Shown here: positions 5,500 through 11,939 of the stretch, piece after piece
Position numbering within the stretch: position 1 is the first letter of the stretch
How the letters are laid out: the number at the start of each line of letters is the position of its first letter
DNA from: JAEWSN01 sp038249175
Lineage (GTDB): Bacteria > Bacillota > Clostridia > DSM-8532
Reading direction: 5' to 3'
Assembly (NCBI GenBank): GCA_038249175.1
Contig: JBBRWP010000061.1
Coordinates: 1-14,509 of the forward strand
Length of the DNA: 14,509 nucleotides
The notes under the pieces: model-generated
Told to the model about the DNA's origin: nothing
The model's database searches: none
Seen by the model: only the letters and a program-made list of their open reading frames with translations
Position numbers and translations under genes: made by a program

Positions 5500-7107
5500 T
5501 TACTTGGCTAAATCATTCGCATTCAAAATTACCCAGTAACCATTTCTTGCAGAGCCTTCTCTCCTTATAAGTCCCTTATCCGACAAATCTTTAATGCTCA
5601 TTTTTACAGCTCTTGTGGTTAATTCCATTTTTTTCGCCATAAATAATTGCGTTGTTGATGGGCTATCTGCTATAATTCCCAAAATTGTTTGTTGTGTATC
5701 ATTCAAATACTTTGGTGAAGTCTTTAGTGAAATCTTTGGTGAAATCTTTGGTGAAATCTTTGGTGAAATCTTTGGTGAAGTTTTTGGTGAAGTCTTTGGT
5801 GAAGTCTTTGGTGAAGTCTTTGGTGAAGTCTTTAGTGAAGTCTTTAGTGAAGTTTTTGGTGAAGTCTTGGGTGAAGTTTTTGGTGAAGTTTTTGATGAAA
5901 TTTTTGGTGAAGTTTGGTGAAGTTCTTTTTTGTAAGAAGGTCTGTAAAAGTTCACTCTGAAGCTATCACCAAGTTCCAGAAATTCCGGCTCCTGTATGCC
6001 GTAATCTCTGCAACTGCTAATCATTCGCTTAATTCCTGTTCCCCAACTCTCAATGATTTTCATCCGGCTGAATACTTCTGCAATGCATCTGTTTCTAATT
6101 TTAGAGCCACCTTCCTTTATCTGTTCAATGGTCAGTCCACCGAAAAGCATTCCCGGCGATGTAATTTCCACTCGGTTTTCATATACTGCTACTTGTACAC
6201 ATGCGTGATCCATATAATTTCGGTGAGTTACTGCATTAACAATTGCTTCTCTAATTGCTACAACTGGAAGCTCATAAACATCTTTTCTGACCAATCCTTT
6301 GATTTCAGCACCAAGGTTAATGTGTTTCAATACAAATTCATAAGCTTCCTCAATTTGTTCATACAAAGGACCTTCAAAATCTCTTTTATCAATAAATACG
6401 ACCCTTTCAATCCCTTTAAAAAGTGCACATTGAATCTTTGCAAACGGAAAGCGGTTACTGGTTAAAAGAATAAATGCATTTGTTGGCATCAGTGTTCCCT
6501 TAATGTCCTTTAACACCCCCCAGTTTTCTAAATTCTGTATAGTGATATCCTTGACACTCTCTTTTTCACTTTTCGTTTTAGCCACGTCTAAGAGATGTTG
6601 TCCGATTTTTTTACACAATATATCCGCCTGTGCTAATTCAAATTTCTCCTCTACGCAAATAAGCTCATCAAATGATTTATTTGTTCCCTGCAAATCTAAA
6701 TCTTTTAAAATTGCTTCATCAGCAGGTCTAGATGTTCCCCCAACGCGTATAAATGTGCCTTTCTCTTTTCCAAGGGTCTTCATATAATAGGGTCTGTTTT
6801 GCCCAGGAAATATTTCCATGACAATAATACTCTTGTCCTCAATTGTTTGGAAGGTAACACTCGGGAATATTTGAGGATAACATATGTCTGATATTGCATT
6901 GGAGATACTATCCATGATTTTAAAGATCCCGTTTTTATCCACTCCAACAATTTCCCGTGTAGTATCATCAACGCCAATAATTATCTTTCCGCCAGAAGTA
7001 TTCGCAAACGCTATTACCGACTTAATATACTTTTCACTCTTTTGGGGCAATTCTGACTTAAACTCGATATTGATTGATTCGCCCTTTTTTATTTCATCCA
7101 AAAGCAT
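5500..7107 (-). CDS. AlbA_2/Schlafen-type ATP-binding transcriptional regulator
   Basis: This is 535 residues from ATG 7107 with GGGAGG at 7115-7120 (7-nt spacing); an in-frame extension to 7293 lacks a ribosome site and is rejected. Residues about 8-130 match the AlbA_2 (AAA_4, Schlafen-like) domain, with ESINIEFKSEL and FANTSGGKIIIGVDD. Residues about 280-370 match the GHKL-like HATPase_c_4 domain with AIREAIVNAVTHRNY and ESWGTGIKRM. Residues 399-466 are 17 copies of a tetrapeptide (mostly TSPK or ISPK). Residues about 470-530 form a winged helix (LFMAKKMELTTRAVKMSIKD). The family is COG2865-like, with poorly known roles in regulation and some links to mobile elements and defence. It stands alone, between a CMD gene and a CMD relic. 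The basic Ser/Thr-Pro repeat is a probable flexible linker between the ATPase and DNA-binding parts. Confidence 0.9.
   Translation of the reverse strand: MLLDEIKKGESINIEFKSELPQKSEKYIKSVIAFANTSGGKIIIGVDDTTREIVGVDKNGIFKIMDSISNAISDICYPQIFPSVTFQTIEDKSIIVMEIFPGQNRPYYMKTLGKEKGTFIRVGGTSRPADEAILKDLDLQGTNKSFDELICVEEKFELAQADILCKKIGQHLLDVAKTKSEKESVKDITIQNLENWGVLKDIKGTLMPTNAFILLTSNRFPFAKIQCALFKGIERVVFIDKRDFEGPLYEQIEEAYEFVLKHINLGAEIKGLVRKDVYELPVVAIREAIVNAVTHRNYMDHACVQVAVYENRVEITSPGMLFGGLTIEQIKEGGSKIRNRCIAEVFSRMKIIESWGTGIKRMISSCRDYGIQEPEFLELGDSFRVNFYRPSYKKELHQTSPKISSKTSPKTSPKTSPKTSLKTSLKTSPKTSPKTSPKTSPKTSPKISPKISPKISPKISLKTSPKYLNDTQQTILGIIADSPSTTQLFMAKKMELTTRAVKMSIKDLSDKGLIRREGSARNGYWVILNANDLAK
5711..5914 (-). 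repeat. 12-bp in-frame tandem repeat, 17 units
   Basis: On the plus strand the unit is TTTGGTGAAGTC with small variants (TTTAGTGAAGTC, TTTGGTGAAATC, TTTGATGAAATT), back to back from 5711. Each unit encodes one tetrapeptide of the AlbA_2 regulator on the minus strand. Identical neighbouring units (5735-5770 and 5783-5830) suggest recent slippage or unequal crossover. Because the unit is 12 bp, copy changes keep the frame. Confidence 0.95.
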
Positions 7108-7478
7108 ATTTCTGCCTCCCAATTTAATTTTACAGCGCTTAGTATTCTCTTGTCGTTTAGTCAAAGAATGCAATCCAGATACCATCTCGTCATGAATGCA
7201 AAGCAACCCAAAAATATGAAAAACAAATGTAATAAAACCCATTTTAATTTTGTGTTTCTTTGGTGCATTCTTTGTGTAGCATAACCAGTTCATCCAATCA
7301 TTTTTTCACTATAAGTTGCCATTTTCCATCAATTTGTATAGGTCAAATATCAACTATCTTACGTTTTGAATAATATCAGTGTACCACAATTTAGAGCGAG
7401 AATTCGTCTTGCTTAATGAAGTTAGGTGACACATCTACTGTGTCAGTCAGAAATCAATCACGGCCTTATTCACTTCCA

Positions 7479-8069
7479 TCATGAATCCACCACAGTCTTG
7501 TATCCGTCCAAATTCAGGATGTCACAGTGCTCACTGAAACCGGCCGGCAGTACACCAAGACCCTGAATGGTTCTTGTCCAGTAATTCACTTGTCCGATGG
7601 TCGTAACGACAATGACAAATTGCTTTTCATTGAACAATCTTTTCATGTCATCAATTGTTGATGCATGGACTTGTATGGGCGTCGCTGTAAGTTCTCTGGC
7701 CATCAGAATGGCGATCCGTTCCCTTTCGGTGAAACTGGATGCACCATCAAGCGGTTTGAGTTCTTGTAGAACACGAATTTCATCATCGGTGATACCATCA
7801 CGTTCAAATCCGGCGGAATTCATGTCGATACAGAAGGCGCAGGAAGCGGAAAAGGACACTTGCATGCGGATCAGACGGAGCAGGCGTTTCGGCAAGCCCT
7901 CCTCTTCATGGGCAACGAGGCTTTCAAATACGCCCGATCCGACAGCAGCTTTCGGATACCAGGCCAGCAGCCGTGCCGCTTCCATTTCCTTGCCTGTTAC
8001 GTGTTCGGAAAGACGGATGCCCAGTTTTAGGAACAGGTTTGTTTTTTTTGGTTTATTGATATATGCCAT
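7479..8069 (-). CDS. Carboxymuconolactone decarboxylase (AhpD-like) family protein
   Basis: This is 196 residues from ATG 8069 with GGGAGA five bases upstream. The sequence has the CMD-fold pattern: helical throughout, with SFSASCAFCIDMNS at residues 73-85 giving a CxxC pair (C77, C80) at the position of the AhpD redox cysteines. ERERIAILMARELTATP and VVTTIGQVNYWTR follow, the second resembling the usual C-terminal helix with an N-x-x-R/N-R motif. Members are peroxidase-linked thiol reductants or of unknown role; the CxxC favours a redox role here, although the downstream histidine typical of AhpD is not evident. It appears monocistronic. A second, fragmentary copy of its core lies at 5381-5454. 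Confidence 0.9.
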   Translation of the reverse strand: MAYINKPKKTNLFLKLGIRLSEHVTGKEMEAARLLAWYPKAAVGSGVFESLVAHEEEGLPKRLLRLIRMQVSFSASCAFCIDMNSAGFERDGITDDEIRVLQELKPLDGASSFTERERIAILMARELTATPIQVHASTIDDMKRLFNEKQFVIVVTTIGQVNYWTRTIQGLGVLPAGFSEHCDILNLDGYKTVVDS

Positions 8070-8186
8070 AGTTCTCCCTTGCTTATTGTTCAGGAAGTTT
8101 TAACACCGGAGAGGTGTTCATCTTCTTTAATGGTTTCATAAAATTGCTTCATTCGCCAGATTTTTTTAAGAGAAAAACCTTTTCAC

Positions 8187-8378
8187 TCATTGTACATCGA
8201 CTAAGAACGCCACTATAACAGGTCTACCTGTTGCCTTTGCGAGGATAACTGCCATGGCGGTGAAATACCTGGTCTCGATGCAACGCTCACGCTTACAACG
8301 TTTGGGACGAACAGACTGTGGCAGAATTCCTTCGTCAAAAACTTGCTGAAGAACCTTGTCTAAAATCGCATAATGCAT
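8187..8378 (-). CDS. Small hypothetical ORF, doubtful
   Basis: This is 63 codons, ATG 8378 to TGA 8187. The product is basic in the middle (RPKRCKRERC) and hydrophobic near the end. There is no ribosome binding site, and the start lies beside a long inverted repeat at 8390-8474. I do not recognise a family. It could be a fragment of a transposase or a chance frame. The surrounding 8070-8604 holds no other gene; 8500-8580 is notably GC-rich compared with the AT-rich gene that follows. Confidence 0.2.
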   Translation of the reverse strand: MHYAILDKVLQQVFDEGILPQSVRPKRCKRERCIETRYFTAMAVILAKATGRPVIVAFLVDVQ

Positions 8379-8389
8379 TATGATGTAGT

Positions 8390-8474
8390 AGGCGCGAAAC
8401 GGTATATTTGATGGTCTGCATCACTCCGGGTCCTCAAACTTCGATTGGGATGCATACCGCCGGGTTTCGCGCCT
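8390..8474. repeat. Long imperfect inverted repeat
   Basis: AGGCGCGAAAC (8390-8400) is the exact inverse of GTTTCGCGCCT (8464-8474). Pairing continues as GGTAT with ATACC after a GCCGG bulge, and an inner TGCATC/GATGCA pair (about 8416-8456) closes the middle. A TTTT follows the right arm, so a plus-strand transcript would resemble a large terminator. It may equally be the end of a lost mobile element. Confidence 0.55.
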
Positions 8475-8604
8475 TTTCATGTTATTTTACACTATATCGC
8501 CACGCCGTGCGAATCACCCCGCCGCGCTGAATGAAAAAAATCGGCCGCTTTCTCCGCCAGAGGGAGTGCGCACCGACACTATGATGGAAGGATAAAGAGC
8601 TCAT

Positions 8605-9651
8605 ATGTTAAATAATATTATTTCAATTGCCTCGGTTATATTTGCATTAACATCTGTATTCATATCGTATTATATATACAAAGCCTCCAGAACAGATACC
8701 TCATATTTGGACATAGATAAGCAATATGTTGAATTACTTAAGATTGGGCTCAATGAGCCCGATCTTAGGGACTATGAAAGAACCTCAATGTTCTACAAGT
8801 TTGATAATTCAGATGACTTTAAAAGAAAATATATTATTTATTCACATATGTGTTGGAATCTTGTTGAAACAATCTATGACAGACAAAAGGATAAAAAAGG
8901 AAGGTATAAACTTTCTGAGACTTGGATACCTGTTATGTTTGAAGAAAACAGGCTGCATTACTCTTGGTTTAAGCACAATCTGAGACTTTTTAAACCTGAT
9001 TTTCAAAAATTTGTAACTGGTGAGTTAAACGATATCGAAATTGTTGAAGGAAATATAAATGATCTGAAAGATGTATACTCAAGACTAAAGAAGGATTTTG
9101 TTGCTAATGAGAGAAAAGATTATGCTCATCTTGAGATGCTGATGATTAAAAAGAAGTATAAGCTTTTACTTGCAAAGCATAAGGTTTTTAAAGAAATTAT
9201 TGGGTATGCACTAATTTATGAAATAGAAAAAAAATTTCTTTGGCTTGATTTTATGGCTATTGATATTAAGTTTCAAAATGCAGGCTATGGTACTTTGTTG
9301 TTTAATAAAATCGTTGAGTCAAAACAAGATGGCATTTTAGGTATGTTTTTTGAAGTTGAAATTCCAAGCGAAGAAAATGAAGTTTGTCGTGAAGAACAGA
9401 CCCGAAGGATTACTTTTTATGAGAGGCTTGGAGCAAAAAGGCTAAATTTTAATTACCAATTGCCTACAAATAATGGTGGATTTCCTATGTATTTTTACTT
9501 TAAGCCTTCTTCCAATGTTAAGTTCCTTCCTAAAGAACAGATTAAAGAAGCTATTGCTTCAGCTTTTGAGTATATCCATTCTGATGTTGCCCAAAAAGAA
9601 GCAATCCTTAAGACTTTCTTCAGTTCAATACAGGATGAATATTATAAATGA
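8605..9651 (+). CDS. Membrane-anchored GNAT-family acetyltransferase
   Basis: This is 348 residues from ATG 8605, with GGAAGGA about 11 nt upstream. Residues about 4-26 (IISIASVIFALTSVFISYYI) form one N-terminal transmembrane helix with little before it. Residues about 27-140 are a charged cytoplasmic segment I do not recognise. Residues about 143-300 look like a GNAT fold: the strand-helix FLWLDFMAIDIKFQ then NAGYGTLLFNKIVE fits motif A (Q/R-x-x-G-x-G/A acetyl-CoA loop), and RRITFYERLGAKRL fits motif B. Donor would be acetyl-CoA; the acceptor is unknown. The gene is clearly more AT-rich than both flanks and follows a GC-rich non-coding patch, suggesting horizontal transfer. Its stop codon lies within a 66-bp sequence repeated 820 bp downstream. 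The anchored-GNAT layout is uncommon and may act on membrane or toxin-like partners (speculative). Confidence 0.8.
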   Translation: MLNNIISIASVIFALTSVFISYYIYKASRTDTSYLDIDKQYVELLKIGLNEPDLRDYERTSMFYKFDNSDDFKRKYIIYSHMCWNLVETIYDRQKDKKGRYKLSETWIPVMFEENRLHYSWFKHNLRLFKPDFQKFVTGELNDIEIVEGNINDLKDVYSRLKKDFVANERKDYAHLEMLMIKKKYKLLLAKHKVFKEIIGYALIYEIEKKFLWLDFMAIDIKFQNAGYGTLLFNKIVESKQDGILGMFFEVEIPSEENEVCREEQTRRITFYERLGAKRLNFNYQLPTNNGGFPMYFYFKPSSNVKFLPKEQIKEAIASAFEYIHSDVAQKEAILKTFFSSIQDEYYK

Positions 9652-9713
9652 TTTCACCGCAACAACTCTGCATTGAATAAAAAACAGCAGTAAATGTGAT
9701 GAAAACAACCCGT
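9648..9713 (+). repeat. Direct repeat, copy A
   Basis: This aligns without gaps to 10468-10533 at about 83% identity by eye, including the exact shared core CATTGAATAAAAAACAGCAG and GAAAACAACC. It starts at the GNAT stop codon. Together the copies bracket debris and an orphan ORF. Confidence 0.8.
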
Positions 9714-9737
9714 AAGATCCCTGCTCGTAGTCATGGA
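9713..9737 (-). pseudogene. Tiny relic of a GH31 C-terminus
   Basis: TAAGATCCCTGCTCGTAGTC here resembles TAAGATCCCTGTTCATAGTC at about 12044-12063, inside the GH31 gene. On the minus strand both encode DYEQGSY, part of the GH31 C-terminal beta-domain. At about 25 bp this could be chance, but it lies among other debris. Confidence 0.35.
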
Positions 9738-9955
9738 CCACCGTCAGTTCAGGCATCCCCAACGGACCTGTTCTTTATGGGCTCGAAGGCACCATGGTTG
9801 TGGACAATGATGAGGTCCGCATTTACAAAACCTGTCACAGCAGGAATCCTGATAAAGTCTTCACCCCTGACCCCTTGCCTGCAGGCTGAAGCACTCTCGG
9901 AGAAGAAGTGGTTCACCACTTGCGCAGTGGAGAACCGCCATGTTTCAAAGCTTAA
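9731..9955 (+). pseudogene. Relic of a Gfo/Idh/MocA oxidoreductase C-terminus
   Basis: A plus-strand frame reads GIPNGPVLYGLEGTMVVDND then EVRIYKTCHSRNPDKVFTPD, a stop (TGA 9887-9889), then STLGEEVVHHLRSGEPP. The G-x-x-G-T-x-V-V-D motif and the later LRSGEPP motif are typical of the C-terminal domain of Gfo/Idh/MocA sugar oxidoreductases, and they are spaced as in that family. There is no NAD-binding N-terminus, and only about 70 residues remain of a normal 340-400. This is a decayed remnant of a sugar-metabolism gene, fitting the carbohydrate theme of the flanks. Confidence 0.65.
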
Positions 9956-10094
9956 AACCAGGAATCATCATACTGTCCAATACCATTAGCCGTATCAAGA
10001 ATCCTATCTTTTATCCTCACTGAATATTTTTTCCGTTCCAACAATGAAAGCAAGGGGCCCTGTATCATTTCAAGTGGGCATTTATGCAATACAT

Positions 10095-10442
10095 TCAGTA
10101 TCTTTGTGTATAATTTTCTCGTTGTGTTATTCGATGCTGTTTCTCCAGTTCATGAATGAAGGCGTCTACCGTATCCCGCGCTGTGTCACGAAGCGTTAGC
10201 AGCTCTACCAAATAAATTCTCAGGTACGTGTCATCCAGGCTTTCCACAGGGTCCAAACTAATAAAGTATTTCAACAACCCGGCATACGCACCCACGTTGC
10301 CATGATGTAGGTAATTCGATAGTACATAAAACTCCTTGTAGAATGCATTTTCAGACAAAGTTCCCAAACTTTTTAACAATCCCTGGTAATACCATTGATG
10401 TTCCTTTTTATCCTTAACGTTAAACCTTACGGATATACACAT
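10095..10442 (-). CDS. Orphan helical protein of unknown function
   Basis: This is 115 codons from ATG 10442 to the stop at 10095. The predicted product is rich in helix-forming residues (LSNYLHHGNVGAYAGLLKYF, then YLRIYLVELLTLRDTARDTV), with no membrane segment and no recognised motif. There is no convincing ribosome binding site, so it may be the surviving part of a longer gene. It lies between the two 66-bp direct repeats, on the strand opposite its neighbours. The amino-acid composition looks coding rather than random, but I cannot assign a function. Confidence 0.4.
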   Translation of the reverse strand: MCISVRFNVKDKKEHQWYYQGLLKSLGTLSENAFYKEFYVLSNYLHHGNVGAYAGLLKYFISLDPVESLDDTYLRIYLVELLTLRDTARDTVDAFIHELEKQHRITQRENYTQRY

Positions 10443-10467
10443 GGTTCATCCGAATGGTATGATATGA

Positions 10468-10533
10468 ATGACTTCACCTCAACGACTCTTCATTGAATAA
10501 AAAACAGCAGAGAATATTGTGAAAACAACCTGT
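10468..10533 (+). repeat. Direct repeat, copy B
   Basis: This is the partner of 9648-9713 at an exact offset of 820 bp. It ends just before the hairpin at 10533-10577 and lies about 110 bp upstream of the hydrolase start. Confidence 0.8.
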
Positions 10534-10577
10534 TTCAGTCATAAAAATGAAATGTGCACTTTATTTTGTGGCTGAAA
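10533..10577 (+). promoter_or_regulatory. Long hairpin in the 5' region of the hydrolase gene
   Basis: TTTCAGTCATAAAA and its inverse TTTTGTGGCTGAAA form the base of an imperfect stem whose tip is the GTGCAC palindrome. The two arm differences are U.G pairs in the plus-strand RNA. It has no following U-run, so it is not a plain terminator. It could be an operator or a leader structure 64 bp before the start codon. Confidence 0.4.
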
Positions 10578-10640
10578 TGGAATTATTTTCGAGTTATAGC
10601 AGTGAAATTATGAATATATTCGAATAGGAGAAATGATCGT

Positions 10641-11570
10641 ATGGGTTATAGAGAAAATATTATTGAATGCCTCGGACAATTTCCTGAAAAAATTGCATTA
10701 AACCCTATGGTATCAGAAGAAACAGATTATGGGACACACGTCGTTCAGTTGGTGCATTATAACGTTGAGAAGGATGATCGCATTGCAGCCTATCTTTTGA
10801 TACCCAAAAACATAAAAGATAAGGCTCCGGCAATGATTGCATCTCACCAGCATGCCGGTGAGTATTATCTTGGCAAATCGGAGCCAGCTGGATTCAGCGA
10901 GAATGCCATGTACCATTATGGACTAGATTTGTGTTTGCGCGGATATGTGGTTCTGTGTCCTGATCATCTTGGATTTGAGAACAGACGTCCCCCGGAGTAC
11001 AAAAGAGTTGAGAATAAGAACCTTGACGGGGGCAATTATGAGCGGCTTTTGTTTTGTAAATATATTCTTGAGGGGAGCTCTCTTCAGACAAAATATCTTT
11101 CGGACCTGACAAGAGGAATAGACTTTCTACAATCTTTGAAATTTATTGATTCAGAAAGGATCGGTGCTATAGGCCATTCGCTAGGCGGACAGGAAACGCT
11201 CTGGCTAACCTGGTACGATGCGAGAATAAAAGCCGCTGTGTCATCTTGCGGATTTTCACAAATACGAAGCATTCTCCGCGAGGGAATAAACCATAATTTT
11301 GCGATGTTCTCAAGTGGTTTTTTGAAGTACGGCGATATCAGCAATATTCTTTGTGACCTGGCGCCCAGACCTTTTCTTATGACGAACGGCAGCAAAGATG
11401 CAATCTTTCCCGTTGACGGGGTTAAAGAAATCGCTGAAGCTGCCCGAACTGCATATGCAGAAATGGGTATGCCGGAACATTATGAATCTATATTGTTCGA
11501 TGGCGGTCACGCTTTCCCAATAGAGGTTAAAGAGCAGGCTTATAACTGGCTGGATAGGTTTTTAAAGTAA
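10641..11570 (+). CDS. Alpha/beta hydrolase (dienelactone hydrolase/acetyl esterase type)
   Basis: This is 309 residues from ATG 10641, with AGGAG at 10626-10630. A full catalytic triad can be placed: Ser180 in the nucleophile elbow GHSLGG, Asp253 in NGSKDAIFP, and His290 in FDGGHAFP. HQHAG near residue 69 fits the oxyanion-hole strand. Length and motif order match the dienelactone hydrolase and acetyl-xylan-esterase-like group that removes acyl groups from small molecules or glycans. There is no signal peptide, so it is cytoplasmic. It is convergent with the GH31 gene and separated from it by a structured repeat. A role in deacylating imported oligosaccharides is plausible from context but unproven. 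Codon use and GC match the clostridial background rather than the AT-rich GNAT gene. Confidence 0.9.
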   Translation: MGYRENIIECLGQFPEKIALNPMVSEETDYGTHVVQLVHYNVEKDDRIAAYLLIPKNIKDKAPAMIASHQHAGEYYLGKSEPAGFSENAMYHYGLDLCLRGYVVLCPDHLGFENRRPPEYKRVENKNLDGGNYERLLFCKYILEGSSLQTKYLSDLTRGIDFLQSLKFIDSERIGAIGHSLGGQETLWLTWYDARIKAAVSSCGFSQIRSILREGINHNFAMFSSGFLKYGDISNILCDLAPRPFLMTNGSKDAIFPVDGVKEIAEAARTAYAEMGMPEHYESILFDGGHAFPIEVKEQAYNWLDRFLK

Positions 11571-11744
11571 GGGATGTAAAATACCTCATGAAATCCTTGT
11601 TCTACAATGGCTCCCTCTTCCAAAACTAAAATAAAATGATAATTAAAATCGTGTGAAACCGGTAAATATTTGATTGCAACGCTGAATTCTATCGTAAAAA
11701 AACAAATTACCATTGCATCATCCCGGGTCAGACGAAAGTAATGA

Positions 11745-11920
11745 ATGATTCCGGTGTAAGAACTCCAATTTCGGTTCCGAAGGGACTGGAATTGAGTGAA
11801 AATGACAAATTGCAGGCCAATATCGCGGTCTACCAGTATACAATGCAGAGCATTGTACTGGCTCTAACGCCGCGATTTGGCATCAAATTAGATCATTTTG
11901 GGTTATTACACTGGAATCAT
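11745..11920 (+). repeat. Structured palindromic element, copy 2 (176 bp)
   Basis: This is the homologue of 1653-1800, about 75% identical by eye outside the tip. The terminal arms ATGATTCCGGTGTAA (11745-11759) and TTACACTGGAATCAT (11906-11920) pair at 14 of 15 positions plus one G.U. They enclose a small hairpin (11767-11777 with 11783-11793, including three G.U) and a long stem. The tip carries an extra hairpin absent from copy 1: CCAGTATACAATGC (11833-11846), loop AGA, GCATTGTACTGG (11850-11861). It lies between convergent genes, ending 20 bp from the GH31 stop, and could act as a 3' structure for either transcript. The rest of 11571-11744 holds no gene and no clear terminator. Confidence 0.7.
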
Positions 11921-11939
11921 GAATTATTTCTCAAAATGA

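Noticed and set aside
5711..5914. Possible CRISPR array
   Set aside because: Units are 12 bp, directly adjacent with no spacers, and in frame within a gene.
5594..5960. Two plus-strand ORFs with FGEV- and SLVK-type repeats
   Set aside because: They are antisense readings of the 12-bp tandem repeat inside the AlbA_2 gene; the minus-strand frame has real domains on both sides.
7108..7293. 62-codon N-terminal extension of the AlbA_2 regulator
   Set aside because: No ribosome site at 7293, the domain begins right after ATG 7107, and GGGAGG is well placed for 7107.
4709..7300. tRNA-Ser as the attachment site of an integrated island
   Set aside because: No repeat of the tRNA 3' end (GGTTCGAATCCC) was seen downstream in the window and there is no integrase gene; an island end outside the window cannot be excluded.
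7427..7445. Hairpin TGACACA/TGTGTCA as terminator of the CMD gene
   Set aside because: Only a 7-bp stem with no T-run in either direction; too weak to call.
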